From the NCBI GenBank assembly GCA_963699805.1, contig CAVOVH010000004.1:620001-684000 (forward strand): a stretch of 64,000 nucleotides of DNA. The letters run 5' to 3'. Positions 51,419 through 61,691 of this stretch are shown here, piece after piece; position 1 is the stretch's first letter, and the number at the start of each line of letters is the position of its first letter. Under the pieces are notes generated by a model. That model was not told where the DNA came from. It searched no databases and worked only from the letters and a program-made list of their open reading frames with translations. Position numbers and translations under genes: made by a program. Source of the DNA: JAGTVG01 sp963699805. GTDB lineage: Bacteria > Bacteroidota > Bacteroidia > Cytophagales > Cyclobacteriaceae.

Positions 51419-52994
51419 GTTCCTGATATTCAAATATTTTTCTTAAATGCGTCTTATCCGAACCTGGCAAATATTCCATACCACGCCATGGATCTATTCC
51501 GGCATTTCCTGAAACATCTTCCTGCTGTAATATTTCATGGATGGTTCCCTGGCTTGTTTTGAGTACAGGTTGTGGATATAAACCCAGCCATACGATCACG
51601 ATGGTCATGGTGACCATCACGAACATTTCCCTGAAGTTAAAATCGGTAAGAGATCCAGGTTCCGGTACAGGAGTACCCTGAAAAACCTGTTGAAAGAGCT
51701 TTAGTGAATACAGGGTAGCTGCCACCAGGCCCAGCGCCGCAAGAATACTGAAAATTACTCTGGTCTGATAGGTGCCTGTCAATATTAAAAATTCGGCAAT
51801 AAAATTCCCCATCCCCGGCAAACCTAATGAGGCCATGGCAAAGACCAGGGTAATCGCACCCATCCTGGGAACAATGGACCATATTCCACCAAATGAAGAA
51901 ATTTCCCGTGTATGCATTCTTTCCTGCAGGGCACCCACAATAATAAACAAAGCTCCCGTACTGATACCATGAGCAATCATCTGGATCACCACTCCCTGTA
52001 AGGCAATCTGATTCAGGGCAAATACTCCCAGCAAGACAAATCCCATGTGACTTACACTGGTATAGGCAACCAATCGTTTTAAATCGGTCTGTGCAAAGGC
52101 AAGTTTGGCGCCGTACAGGATGCTTATAACACCCAGGAACATCCCCCAGGGTGCAAACACCGATCCTGCTTCCGGGAAGAGTGGCAGCACAAAACGCAAC
52201 AATCCATAAGCTCCTGTTTTTAATAATAATCCGGCAAGGATCACACTTCCGGCCGTCGGAGCTTCTGTATGGGCATCCGGTAACCAGTTATGAAAAGGTA
52301 CAGTCGGTAACTTCACCAGAAAGGCGATCAGGAAACCGGCCATGATGATGAGACTCGTATGAAGAGGCAAGGAGGTATTTAATAATTCAGTCAGGTCGAA
52401 GGTATACAAGCCTGTCTGATTACCATGTATAAAGTATAAAGTGAGAATAGAGATAAACATTAAAAGTCCGCTGGCCTGTGTAAACAGGAAAAATTTGTAA
52501 GCTGCATAAATACGATTCTCATGACCCCAGATCCCGATTAAAAAATACATGGGTATAAGCATCACCTCCCAAAAGAAATAAAACAGGAATAAATCGATCG
52601 ATAAGAAAACGCCACTGATTCCGGCAAGGATCCAAAGAAGATTAAAATGAAAAAAGCCTATTTTCTCCTTGATCTGTTTCCACGAAACCAGCACTGACAG
52701 AAATCCCAGTAAAAAAGTAAGGATCAACATTAACAGGCTAAGTCCGTCCAGGGCAAGATGGATCTGTATCCCGAATCTTTCAATCCAAGGTTGCTGATAT
52801 TCAATGATCCAATGTTTTGTGGATCCGAAATCGAGGAATGAATAATATTGGTACCAGATAACCAGGGCCAATATAAGGTCGACTCCACAGACGGTAAGGG
52901 CTACCCACCTGGCCAGTAACGATTTCCACTGTGACAACAGCCATGCTAAAAATCCTCCAAATAACAACACGCCGATCAGAAATACGAGTATCAT
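51411..52994 (-). CDS. nuoM: NADH:quinone oxidoreductase subunit M
   Basis: Proton-pumping antiporter-like subunit. About 527 residues from ATG at 52994, which overlaps the nuoL stop as ATGA. Typical blocks are FFYFFWEVMLIPMYFLIGIW, KLPTVPFHNWLPDAHTEAPT (with the helix-broken Pro/His region), and LKRLVAYTSVSHMGFVLLGV. A longer reading from 53054 lies inside nuoL and is not needed. Confidence 0.96.
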   Translation of the reverse strand: MILVFLIGVLLFGGFLAWLLSQWKSLLARWVALTVCGVDLILALVIWYQYYSFLDFGSTKHWIIEYQQPWIERFGIQIHLALDGLSLLMLILTFLLGFLSVLVSWKQIKEKIGFFHFNLLWILAGISGVFLSIDLFLFYFFWEVMLIPMYFLIGIWGHENRIYAAYKFFLFTQASGLLMFISILTLYFIHGNQTGLYTFDLTELLNTSLPLHTSLIIMAGFLIAFLVKLPTVPFHNWLPDAHTEAPTAGSVILAGLLLKTGAYGLLRFVLPLFPEAGSVFAPWGMFLGVISILYGAKLAFAQTDLKRLVAYTSVSHMGFVLLGVFALNQIALQGVVIQMIAHGISTGALFIIVGALQERMHTREISSFGGIWSIVPRMGAITLVFAMASLGLPGMGNFIAEFLILTGTYQTRVIFSILAALGLVAATLYSLKLFQQVFQGTPVPEPGSLTDFNFREMFVMVTMTIVIVWLGLYPQPVLKTSQGTIHEILQQEDVSGNAGIDPWRGMEYLPGSDKTHLRKIFEYQERE

Positions 52995-54874
52995 ATGAAA
53001 ATAATTATGACCAAAATTAAAATGACTCCCAGTGTGATCCCCATGATATACCATCTCACCTGCCCCGTCTGGGTTTTGCTAAGTAACTGATTCCACCACC
53101 TGGCCGAATCAGCTATCTGCGTATAAATTCTGTCAATGAAATCTTTCCGGTTGATTTCCGCCATCAGCGTAATGGGTCGAACAATAAGCGTCCGGTAGAT
53201 CTGATCAAATTTCCATCCCTCCAAAAGGAATTGTTTAATCCCACCGTACCGCAACGCCCATTGTCTTGTTTTTTCTGGCCTTAAAATGTATAAATAATAA
53301 GCAAAGTAAACACCAGCCAGGGCTAAAAGCCCGGAAATTCCCTGTAGCAGCCATTCCATGCCTTCCTGCTGGATCTTCAGATGAACTTCAGGAAGTGTAT
53401 GATGAATCAACCCCGAAAAAAGATCAAAATGGCCAAAATTATGAGGCAAATCAATGAATCCTCCAATGATTGAAAGTACCGCCAGTACGATTAGGGATAA
53501 TTTGATCCGAAAACCCGGGTGCGACCCAACCTCCAGTTTCTGTTCTCCAAAAAAAGTGACAAAAACCATTCTGAAAGTATAGATGGCCGTAATAAATGCC
53601 CCGACAATGCCGGCCATCCATAATCCCGTACTCCCATGTTCCCCCGCCAGTGAAAACCAGAGAATGGCATCCTTGCTGTAAAAACCGGCAGTCACCAGGG
53701 GAAGTGCTGATAAAGAAGCAGCTCCTGCAAGAAATGTCCAGTATGCAACCGGCATCTTTTTCCGCAAACCTCCCATTTTAAACATATTGTGTTCATGATG
53801 CATGGCCAGGATCACAGCACCGGCAGCGAGGAAGAGCAGGGCCTTGAAAAAAGCGTGAATCATAAAATGGAATATAGCGGCCGACCATGCACCTACACCC
53901 AGTGCCAGGAACATATAGCCTATCTGACTGATCGTGGAATAGGCAAGCACTTTTTTAATATCTTTCTGGGCCAGGGCACTGAAACCTGCAACCAGCAAGG
54001 TCAGGGCACCAATGATGGCCACTGCCTCCATCACGTCCGGGGCTTGCAGGAAAAGAACATGGGTCCTGGCGATCAAATACACCCCGGCGGTTACCATCGT
54101 AGCGGCATGGATCAGCGCACTCACAGGAGATGGCCCCGCCATGGCATCCGGAAGCCAGACCTGCAATGGGAGTTGGGCTGATTTACCAATGGCCCCTCCT
54201 AAAAGCAGGATCGATCCCCAGGTGGCCAAATTAGATCCTACGATCCATTGATCCGGGATTGCAGTAAGTATTTCCCTGATTTGCAGGGTCTGGAAATGGG
54301 TATAGAGAAGGAAAAGCCCGATGGCCATGGATGTATCTCCCACCCTGGTAACGACAAAGGCTTTTTTGGCCGCCTTGATGTTCTCGGGATCTTTGTACCA
54401 GAAACCAATCAATAAAAAACTGCACAATCCCACGCCTTCCCATCCAAGATAGAGAAAGACCAGGTTATCTGCCAGGACAAGTATCAACATAGATCCGACA
54501 AATAAATTCATGTATGCAAAAAACCGGCTATAACCCGTGTCGTCCTTCATGAATTCTGCTGAATATAAATGGATCAGAAAACCAACAAAGGTGATGACAA
54601 AAACAAATACCATCGACAGAGAATCCAATACAAACGTAATGGAAGGATTAAGACTTCCTACCTGAAACCATTTCCAGATCTCTACCCGAATGAAAACGGA
54701 TGGATCGCGCAAATAATTCACCCCCCCCACGATAGTCAAAAGGGCGGATATCCCGATTGAGCCTACCCCTATAAAGGAGACCAGCGTCCTGGAAAGATGT
54801 TTGTTCAATAGAACCAGGATCAGAAAACCCAGAAACGGAAATAAAACGATATATCCTAACAGATGCTGCATCAT
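52991..54874 (-). CDS. nuoL: NADH:quinone oxidoreductase subunit L
   Basis: Largest antiporter-like pump subunit, 627 residues, with the long C-terminal lateral helix region. Conserved blocks: FLYLGWEGVGLCSFLLIGFW (about 142), SAQLPLQVWLPDAMAGPSPV, SALIHAATMVTAGVYLIAR, and IKKVLAYSTISQIGYMFLAL. Its last four bases contain the nuoM start. Confidence 0.97.
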   Translation of the reverse strand: MMQHLLGYIVLFPFLGFLILVLLNKHLSRTLVSFIGVGSIGISALLTIVGGVNYLRDPSVFIRVEIWKWFQVGSLNPSITFVLDSLSMVFVFVITFVGFLIHLYSAEFMKDDTGYSRFFAYMNLFVGSMLILVLADNLVFLYLGWEGVGLCSFLLIGFWYKDPENIKAAKKAFVVTRVGDTSMAIGLFLLYTHFQTLQIREILTAIPDQWIVGSNLATWGSILLLGGAIGKSAQLPLQVWLPDAMAGPSPVSALIHAATMVTAGVYLIARTHVLFLQAPDVMEAVAIIGALTLLVAGFSALAQKDIKKVLAYSTISQIGYMFLALGVGAWSAAIFHFMIHAFFKALLFLAAGAVILAMHHEHNMFKMGGLRKKMPVAYWTFLAGAASLSALPLVTAGFYSKDAILWFSLAGEHGSTGLWMAGIVGAFITAIYTFRMVFVTFFGEQKLEVGSHPGFRIKLSLIVLAVLSIIGGFIDLPHNFGHFDLFSGLIHHTLPEVHLKIQQEGMEWLLQGISGLLALAGVYFAYYLYILRPEKTRQWALRYGGIKQFLLEGWKFDQIYRTLIVRPITLMAEINRKDFIDRIYTQIADSARWWNQLLSKTQTGQVRWYIMGITLGVILILVIIIFI

Positions 54875-54901
54875 ATCAATTCATTCGTGTCCATAATATG
54901 T

Positions 54902-55201
54902 TTATCCTTTCATAAAACTTACCCGGTCGATATCCAGGGTTTTAAACTTCTGAAAGATCAGAATGATCAATGCCAGGCCGATGGCAACCTCTGCAGCCGC
55001 TACGGTCAAAATGAAGAGAAACATGATCTGACCCTGTGGATCCGCCCAGCTGCTCCCGGCAAAAATGAACGCCAATCCAGCCGCATTCAACATGATCTCA
55101 ATTGATAAAAGCATAAAAATTACATTTCTACGGATCATCACGCCCACCAGGCCAATGATGAAGAGAATGCCAGAAAGTATTAATCCTGCTTCTAATGACA
55201 T
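54902..55201 (-). CDS. nuoK: NADH:quinone oxidoreductase subunit K
   Basis: 99 residues, three membrane helices, including MLLSIEIMLNAAGLAFIFAG with the conserved membrane glutamate, and FILTVAAAEVAIGLALIILI with the second. Part of the E-channel linking the quinone site to the pumps. 11 bases after nuoJ, 27 before nuoL. Confidence 0.97.
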   Translation of the reverse strand: MSLEAGLILSGILFIIGLVGVMIRRNVIFMLLSIEIMLNAAGLAFIFAGSSWADPQGQIMFLFILTVAAAEVAIGLALIILIFQKFKTLDIDRVSFMKG

Positions 55202-55212
55202 ATTCTTTCCAT

Positions 55213-55737
55213 TTATGATTTTTCAAGATAACGATGATGAATCCTTTTTTTTCTGCTACCCAGATGATAAGCCCCCATAATAGCAGCCATCAATATTAAG
55301 CCTGCCAGTTCCACCCCCAGAAGATATTCTGAAAAAAGGGAGATCCCCACCTCATGTACACCTACCAGGTTGAGCCCGGAACCTTTTACAGGTACGCCCA
55401 AAAAGACGATCATAAATTCAGCCATCAGGATGGATGACAGCACAGTGGGCCCAATCCATACCCCGGGCGTCATCCAGCTTTTCTCCTGCTCCTCGGATGG
55501 AGTGCCCAGGTTCAGCATCATCACCACGAATATAAAGAGTACCATGATCGCTCCTGCATAAATGATCACCTCGAGTGCCGCAATGAAGGGAGCTCCCACC
55601 AGGTAAAATATCAGCGCGACAGATAAAAACGAAACGATCAAATACAGCAAGGCATGTACGGCATGATACCTGGTAACCACCATCACGGTAGAAAATATGG
55701 CAACGGCAGCAGCTATATAGAAAATTATATCCATCAT
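55213..55737 (-). CDS. nuoJ: NADH:quinone oxidoreductase subunit J
   Basis: 174 residues with five membrane helices (IIFYIAAAVAIFSTVMVV, ALLYLIVSFLSVALIFYL, ALEVIIYAGAIMVLFIFVVM). The third helix contains the conserved Tyr/Gly-Ala bulge region that kinks in complex I. The tail is basic (GSRKKRIHHRYLEKS). Gap to nuoI is 13 bases. Confidence 0.96.
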   Translation of the reverse strand: MMDIIFYIAAAVAIFSTVMVVTRYHAVHALLYLIVSFLSVALIFYLVGAPFIAALEVIIYAGAIMVLFIFVVMMLNLGTPSEEQEKSWMTPGVWIGPTVLSSILMAEFMIVFLGVPVKGSGLNLVGVHEVGISLFSEYLLGVELAGLILMAAIMGAYHLGSRKKRIHHRYLEKS

Positions 55738-55750
55738 AATCGATCTTTTA

Positions 55751-56266
55751 CTAGGGTATTAGACTCCGGATGTCTACTGGTTTCTCTTCATTCTCCGCCT
55801 CCCCTTTGTCTTTTCCGCCAATGGCAATACCGGCCACCTTATAATAATTGTATCCATGGTATTTTCCTTCTCCATCGATGAGGAGATCTTCTTTTTCATA
55901 TACCAGATTCTGCCGGTTATATTCACACATTTCATAATCAGGGATCAGCTGAATTGCATAGGTTGGACAGGCATCTTCACAATATCCGCAGAAAATGCAT
56001 CTCGAGAAATTGATCCTGAAAAATTCAGGGTATCTGCGCCCATGTTCATCCTGGGTAGCCTGAAGGGAAATGCAGTCCACGGGGCAGGCTACGGCACATA
56101 AATAACATCCCACGCATCGTTCCCCCATATCAGGATCCCGGGTCAATACAATTCGGCCGCGCCATCGTGCTGGTAGCGGGGCTTTTTTCTCGGGATACTC
56201 AATGGTCTCCCGTTTTCTGAACATGTGACTGAAAGCAATCCATATACTCCTTAATTGTGAGATCAT
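55751..56266 (-). CDS. nuoI: NADH:quinone oxidoreductase subunit I
   Basis: 171 residues. Two 4Fe-4S ferredoxin motifs, CVGCYLCAVACPVDCISL (N6a) and CIFCGYCEDACPTYAIQL (N6b), carry electrons from NuoG toward N2 in NuoB. N-terminal basic amphipathic stretch before FRKRETIEYPEKKAPLPA. Usual length; 7 bases after nuoH. Confidence 0.97.
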   Translation of the reverse strand: MISQLRSIWIAFSHMFRKRETIEYPEKKAPLPARWRGRIVLTRDPDMGERCVGCYLCAVACPVDCISLQATQDEHGRRYPEFFRINFSRCIFCGYCEDACPTYAIQLIPDYEMCEYNRQNLVYEKEDLLIDGEGKYHGYNYYKVAGIAIGGKDKGEAENEEKPVDIRSLIP

Positions 56267-56273
56267 AAGCGAT

Positions 56274-57233
56274 TTAATTTGTATTTATCAAAAGCACTGC
56301 CCCTGTAACCAAAATGTTGATCAGTGTCAGGGGCAGTAATATTTTCCATCCATACTCCATCAACTGATCATATCTTGGACGGGGAAGGGAAGCTCTGAGC
56401 AGAATAAAGAAAGCGATGAAAAATAATGTTTTAATTAAAAACCAGACCGGAGGGGGTAAAAATCCAGGGCCCAACCACCCTCCAAAAAACAAAGCGGTAA
56501 TCAAGGCGGATACCAGGACGATCCCCAGGTATTCCGCCACGAAGAACATGCCGAATTTCATGCCCGAATATTCGGAATGATAACCTGCGACCAGTTCGCT
56601 TTCTGCTTCCGGGATATCAAAAGGCAACCGGTGCGTTTCAGCTATTCCGGCGATCAGGAAAATGACAAATCCAACAAACTGAGGTACGACAAACCACATT
56701 CCCTGCTGAGCCATTACAATATCGGTCAATTTAAAGGAGCCGGTCAGCATCACCACTCCCATCAAGGATAGACCCATAAAAACTTCATAGGTCATCATCT
56801 GGGCCGATCCGCGTAATGCCCCGATTAAAGCGTATTTATTATTGGAAGACCATCCGGCCAGTACGATGCTGTACGCACCCATCGATGACATGGCGAGGAA
56901 AAAAAGGATGCCGATATTAAGGTCAGAAACAATGATTCCCGGCCCGAACGGCACGATGGAAAAGCTTAAAAGAATCGTCGTCATCACGATGGCCGGTGCC
57001 ATGACAAATATCTTCTTATCAGCAAACGGAGGTATCCAGTCTTCTTTAAAGAAAATCTTGATCATATCCGCAAGCACCTGAAATATACCGAAAGGACCCA
57101 CCCGGTTCGGGCCGTAACGATCCTGCCAAAGCCCAAGTAACCGACGCTCCAACCAGATCAGACCGGCCGCAATTAAAAGCATGACCAGCGGCACGCCGAG
57201 GATGATCAAAGCCATTTTCACCGTTTCATTCAT
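56274..57233 (-). CDS. nuoH: NADH:quinone oxidoreductase subunit H
   Basis: 319 residues, eight membrane helices, at the foot of the quinone channel. Conserved segments: LLGLWQDRYGPNRVGPFGI, RLPFDIPEAESELVAGYHSE, YSGMKFGMFFVAEYLGIVLV and RASLPRPRYDQLMEYGWKIL. ATG start overlaps the nuoG stop as ATGA (57230-57233). Confidence 0.97.
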   Translation of the reverse strand: MNETVKMALIILGVPLVMLLIAAGLIWLERRLLGLWQDRYGPNRVGPFGIFQVLADMIKIFFKEDWIPPFADKKIFVMAPAIVMTTILLSFSIVPFGPGIIVSDLNIGILFFLAMSSMGAYSIVLAGWSSNNKYALIGALRGSAQMMTYEVFMGLSLMGVVMLTGSFKLTDIVMAQQGMWFVVPQFVGFVIFLIAGIAETHRLPFDIPEAESELVAGYHSEYSGMKFGMFFVAEYLGIVLVSALITALFFGGWLGPGFLPPPVWFLIKTLFFIAFFILLRASLPRPRYDQLMEYGWKILLPLTLINILVTGAVLLINTN

Positions 57234-59935
57234 GATTTTAATTTTTTCAGATTTACTTTTTTATCACGGATTATAGCAGGCCATCCACCCAGACCAACCG
57301 GGATCAATAATACATGATCAGCCATTCCATCGATCAGCTTAAGATCCGCTTCATAGAGATCCTGGTCCATCTCGAATGATATTTTATCCCCTTCCTTCAA
57401 TCCTGTCTTTTCAGCAGTGGAAGGACTCATTCCAACATAAGGAGCCGGGATAAGTTCCGTAATTCCTCCTGCCAGGCGACTCAATTCTTCAGATCCGAAG
57501 ATATGGTAGGCCGGTTCCGCCACCATTAGATGATCATTTTCTACTCCATCACCGGATATACCAGTAAAATAATTGAAAAGGGCTTTATCATCCGGCTCTA
57601 ATAAACGAACGCCGGGATCTCCTCCATGTAAAGGACCACCGACCTCAATCTGGAATTTATTGATGGATTGTTGTGAATTCCACCCCGGAGACCAGAAAAA
57701 GGGAATAACGGAAGAGGGAGGTATTCCATGATACCCTTCCATGGAAAAGGTCAACGGGGAATCCGGGTCCGGAGGAGGTTTGTGCTCATTGACATCCATA
57801 TTGGCATGCATGGCAGTGCGGCCACTGTAACGAAGTGTTTCCCGGGCAATTTTCTGACCATTTTTCCGGTAGTCCGACATGGGTGCTATATCCCGTATCG
57901 GTTCCAATCCGGGATGGGAATCAGCCAGCCCATTTACGAAATCATCAAATCTGGAATACCTTCCTGACACATGTTCCTCAAAATCCTTGAATTTTGAAAT
58001 CCATCGCCAACTTTCCAGGATCTGCGGCTCCGGAACATAAACCTGATAAAACCGCTGGGCCCTGCCTTCATTGTTTACATAAGTACCATCAGATTCAGCA
58101 AAAGTCCCGACCGGAATGACCAGGTCAGCCTTCCGGGCTGTGGGATTGATAATATGATCCAGCACCATGACCTTCCCGGCTTTATTCAGTAATCTGTCCA
58201 CTGTTTTGATTGAATGCCTCCTGTAAAGGTCATTTTCCAGGATGATCAACAGATCAGATTTTCCCTTTTCATCCGAAATAAAATGATCCATCGACTGATC
58301 TGTAAGCATACGCAGACCCATACTGTTGTTTTCAGGGACCACAAAGGCCAGGGATCCGTTCTTTTTCTTTTTATGCAAGGCCCAGGCAATGTTGGCGGCT
58401 GCATCCAGGACTTTTTCACTCATCAGGCTCATGCCTGAGACGATCACAGGAAAATCAGCAGCCAGCAGTTCACGGGCGATTCCTTCAACCATTGTTTGTT
58501 CTTCTTTTCCCAGCTTGTCAGAAGGGGCGGACGAATCGATGACAGCAGCAATGGCAAAACCAAGCCGGGCTATTTTTTCAGCATTTCCCCGGAAAGTCGC
58601 AGCTGCGATGCTGTCCAGTTTGGTTGGATTTGGGGTGGCAATGCTGATGGAACCCCGGTCACGCTGCATAAATTCCCTGACAGCTGCATCCTGCCAGGAA
58701 GGGATCTTTAATTTCCCGGCCCTTTTTAAAGGTTCATTCCGTGCGGCTTCCCGGAGTGCCAGGGCCATCATGGGTGCGGTGTTGGTCAGATCCTCTCCAA
58801 GGACAAGGGCTGCGTCCGACTTTCTGATCTCCCCGAGTGATGGGGATCGAACCGGTCCCTGAAGGATATCCTGTATTTTCCCCAGCATGGAAAATTCCGT
58901 TTCCGAGATCCCCGCATAGAAATTGGATGCTCCCACCAGCATTTTCAAAGCAAAATTTGATTCCAGCGATGCCCGGGGGGAACCTACGCCAATCATTGAT
59001 CTTGCCCCGGCCAACAATTCATTCGTCTTGGAACAAATTGGATCAATGGATATAAGTTCCTCGGATTCCTTCTTTTGTGAAAAATACCTGCCTGATTTGA
59101 TCCGATCCTTATGATTGACAAATTCATATCCAAACCGGCCCCGGTCACAGATAAAATAACCATTTACGGCATGATTATACCGGCTGAGTATCCGTCTTAA
59201 ACTTCCATAACGTTCCCCTGCAATGATATTACAACCCAATCCACAATGAACACATATGGAAGGGGCTGTGGTCAGGTCCCATTTTCGTGTGTAATGTTTC
59301 TTCAGCGTTTTATCCGTAAATACTCCTGTGGGGCAGACCTCTATCAGGTTCCCGCTGAATTCGTTTTGCAATACTCCTTCCTGATATCTTCCGAAATACA
59401 CGTGATTATGGGCGGCAAATACATTGAAGTCATCTCCTTCCGCATAATCCCGGTAGAACCGGAGACAACGGTAACACTGTATACAGCGATTCATTTCATG
59501 ATTGATAAAAGGTCCGAGATACTGATTCCTGTGGGTCCTTTTATAATAATTGAAACGCCGGTAATTATGCCCGGTCATCACAGTCATGTCCTGCAGGTGG
59601 CATTCCCCTCCTTCATCACATACCGGGCAATCATGCGGATGATTGGTCATGAGCCATTCGACAACATTCTGGCGGAACTGATGGGATTCCCGGTCATTCA
59701 TGGAAATCCTGGTACCATCGGTTACCGGCTCCATGCATGCCATCACCAGCTTCCCTTTTTTGTCATTTTCGTCTTTATACCTGCTAACGGCACACTGCCT
59801 GCATGATCCAACCGATCCCAGGGCAGGATGCCAGCAGAAATAAGGCAAGTCATAACCCAATGAAAGGCACACTTCCAGAATGTTCCTGCCTTCATTTACT
59901 TCATGTATAATATTGTCTATAATTAATTTAGCCAT
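57230..59935 (-). CDS. nuoG: NADH:quinone oxidoreductase subunit G
   Basis: 901 residues. N-terminal [2Fe-2S] domain (LPYFCWHPALGSVGSCRQCA), His-Cys and 4Fe-4S motifs HDCPVCDEGGECHLQDMT and RCIQCYRCLRFYRDYAEGD, then CVHCGLGCNI for the extra cluster (N7 position). The rest is a molybdopterin-oxidoreductase-like domain with LVIPVGTFAESDGTYVNNEG, AQRFYQ. The C-terminal 180 residues end with a small beta domain (LKEGDKISFEMDQDLYEADL). Longer than many NuoG proteins, probably through this tail. Four-base overlap with nuoH and three bases after nuoF. Confidence 0.95.
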   Translation of the reverse strand: MAKLIIDNIIHEVNEGRNILEVCLSLGYDLPYFCWHPALGSVGSCRQCAVSRYKDENDKKGKLVMACMEPVTDGTRISMNDRESHQFRQNVVEWLMTNHPHDCPVCDEGGECHLQDMTVMTGHNYRRFNYYKRTHRNQYLGPFINHEMNRCIQCYRCLRFYRDYAEGDDFNVFAAHNHVYFGRYQEGVLQNEFSGNLIEVCPTGVFTDKTLKKHYTRKWDLTTAPSICVHCGLGCNIIAGERYGSLRRILSRYNHAVNGYFICDRGRFGYEFVNHKDRIKSGRYFSQKKESEELISIDPICSKTNELLAGARSMIGVGSPRASLESNFALKMLVGASNFYAGISETEFSMLGKIQDILQGPVRSPSLGEIRKSDAALVLGEDLTNTAPMMALALREAARNEPLKRAGKLKIPSWQDAAVREFMQRDRGSISIATPNPTKLDSIAAATFRGNAEKIARLGFAIAAVIDSSAPSDKLGKEEQTMVEGIARELLAADFPVIVSGMSLMSEKVLDAAANIAWALHKKKKNGSLAFVVPENNSMGLRMLTDQSMDHFISDEKGKSDLLIILENDLYRRHSIKTVDRLLNKAGKVMVLDHIINPTARKADLVIPVGTFAESDGTYVNNEGRAQRFYQVYVPEPQILESWRWISKFKDFEEHVSGRYSRFDDFVNGLADSHPGLEPIRDIAPMSDYRKNGQKIARETLRYSGRTAMHANMDVNEHKPPPDPDSPLTFSMEGYHGIPPSSVIPFFWSPGWNSQQSINKFQIEVGGPLHGGDPGVRLLEPDDKALFNYFTGISGDGVENDHLMVAEPAYHIFGSEELSRLAGGITELIPAPYVGMSPSTAEKTGLKEGDKISFEMDQDLYEADLKLIDGMADHVLLIPVGLGGWPAIIRDKKVNLKKLKS

Positions 59936-59938
59936 TTT

Positions 59939-61216
59939 TTATTTCCAGGGACACTTTTTACCCGTTATATGTCGTTCAAAATCGGCACGGAAGTACTTCA
60001 GCGCACTCTGAAGGGGTTCCACCGCACCGGGAGCCAGGGCACAGAATGTATTCCCCGGCCCCAGGTATCGGGGGTGAAATTCCAGGAGGTCTAAATCTTC
60101 CATCCGCCCTTTCCCTTCTTCTATTGAAAGTAATATCTTTTCCACCCAGGGAAGACCTTCCCGGCAAGGAGTGCACCATCCACAGGATTCCCGGGCAAAA
60201 AAATGTTCGAGATTATGTACCATTCCTACCGGACAGGTCTGATCGTCCAGAACGATTACGGTTCCGGTTCCCAGACGGCTTCCCGCCTCCATCACCGATT
60301 GAAAATCCATCCTGATATCCAGATGATCTTCAACCAGGAAATCCGTTGAGGCCCCTCCCGGCAAAGCTCCTTTGAAAGCATATCCGTTTTTCATGCCCCC
60401 CGCATGATCTTCCAGGATCTCCCGCAGGGTAACTCCCAGGGGAAGTTCCCAGATCGCTGGATATTTCACCTGTCCACTGGCACCATACAACTTGGTCCCC
60501 CCTTCATCGGTCACGCTTAATCCCTTAAACCATTCGGGTCCATGATTGATGATATGGGGAACGCAACTGAGCGTTTCTACATTATTCACAATGGTAGGTT
60601 TCCCGAATAACCCACTGATTTGTGGGAAGGGGGGCTTGGCCCGGGGAATGGCCCGTTTCCCCTCCAGCGCATTTAACAGTCCCGTTTCTTCCCCGCACAT
60701 ATATCTTCCTACACTGGTATGCAAATGGATGTCAAGTGAATAGTGACTTCCCAGTATTTTTTCTCCCAGATAACCAGCTTCATAGGCTTCTTTCAATGCC
60801 TTTGTGATCAGATAGGCTGCTTTTTTATAGGCCCACCGTAGAAAAATATATCCCACATTGGCCTGGATGGCATAGGCACTCAGGATCATTCCTTCTATTA
60901 ACTGATGCGGATTACCTTCCAGAAGCAAGCGATCCTTAAAGGTGCCCGGCTCCATTTCATCCGCATTGGCAATCAGATATTTAGTCCTGGGAGCATTCTC
61001 TCCCATTGGAACAAATCCCCATTTCATACCGGTTGAAAAGCCAGCCCCTCCCCTTCCTTTGAGATTGGAATCCCTTACTATCTTCTGTATCTCCTCCGGC
61101 TCCATACGAAAGGTCTTCCTAAGTACCGAATAACCTCCAGTATTTTGGTATTCCTTCAGATCTAAAGGCACTTTATCCTCGGAAATATGTTGCGTTAAAG
61201 GTTTTTCCAAACTCAC
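59939..61216 (-). CDS. nuoF: NADH:quinone oxidoreductase subunit F
   Basis: NADH- and FMN-binding entry subunit, 425 residues. Glycine-rich NADH/FMN loop LKGRGGAGFSTGMKWGF, FMN site YLIANADEMEPGTFKDR and GAYICGEETGLLNALEG-type motif (here GRYMCGEETGLLNALEGKRA), and the N3 4Fe-4S ligands ESCGWCTPCREGLPW with the later FCALAPGA. Start GTG at 61216, directly after the nuoE stop. Confidence 0.97.
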   Translation of the reverse strand: MSLEKPLTQHISEDKVPLDLKEYQNTGGYSVLRKTFRMEPEEIQKIVRDSNLKGRGGAGFSTGMKWGFVPMGENAPRTKYLIANADEMEPGTFKDRLLLEGNPHQLIEGMILSAYAIQANVGYIFLRWAYKKAAYLITKALKEAYEAGYLGEKILGSHYSLDIHLHTSVGRYMCGEETGLLNALEGKRAIPRAKPPFPQISGLFGKPTIVNNVETLSCVPHIINHGPEWFKGLSVTDEGGTKLYGASGQVKYPAIWELPLGVTLREILEDHAGGMKNGYAFKGALPGGASTDFLVEDHLDIRMDFQSVMEAGSRLGTGTVIVLDDQTCPVGMVHNLEHFFARESCGWCTPCREGLPWVEKILLSIEEGKGRMEDLDLLEFHPRYLGPGNTFCALAPGAVEPLQSALKYFRADFERHITGKKCPWK

Positions 61217-61681
61217 TTATTCGTATTTAGAGAGAATGTTATCAATATTTTCTGTTGTCAGATCACGATGCAGGTCATGATCGATCATGAATGCGGGAGC
61301 ATGGTCGCATGTCCCCAGGCATGGGATGGGTAAGAGGGTGAATCGATTGTCACCAGTGGTTTCTCCATACGAAATCCCCAGTTTATCCTTTAAATGTTTT
61401 AATATCCGGTCATAGCCCATGATATAACAACTGACACTGTCACAAATCAGGATCACATGCCGTCCAACCGGTTTCCTGAAAACCAGGTTGTAGAAAGTAG
61501 CCACATTGTCAATCTCATCAGGTGACATTTCCAGCAGGCGGGCCAGATCTTCAACATGTTCATCGCTGACCCACCCATGATGTTTCTGGATCACTTTCAA
61601 AGCTTCGATGCATGCTGCCTGTCGGATCGGAAACTGTTTGATCTCTTCATTAATTTCATATATTTCTTCCTTACTCAGCAT
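61217..61681 (-). CDS. nuoE: NADH:quinone oxidoreductase subunit E
   Basis: 154 residues. Thioredoxin-like fold with the N1a [2Fe-2S] ligands in ICDSVSCYIMG and PIPCLGTCDHAPAFM. N-terminal helix bundle includes KVIQKHHGWVSDEHVEDLA and MSPDEIDNVATFYNLVFRKP. Follows nuoCD by 10 bases and abuts nuoF. Confidence 0.97.
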   Translation of the reverse strand: MLSKEEIYEINEEIKQFPIRQAACIEALKVIQKHHGWVSDEHVEDLARLLEMSPDEIDNVATFYNLVFRKPVGRHVILICDSVSCYIMGYDRILKHLKDKLGISYGETTGDNRFTLLPIPCLGTCDHAPAFMIDHDLHRDLTTENIDNILSKYE

Positions 61682-61691
61682 TTATATATAT

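Noticed and set aside
53000..53054. A longer nuoM N terminus
   Set aside because: It lies inside nuoL and is histidine/glycine-rich without membrane character; the ATG at 52994 overlaps the nuoL stop in the normal ATGA way.
58326..59806. Plus-strand frames of 178 and 186 codons
   Set aside because: They are antisense to nuoG; composition is the mirror of nuoG codons and there is no promoter or family match.
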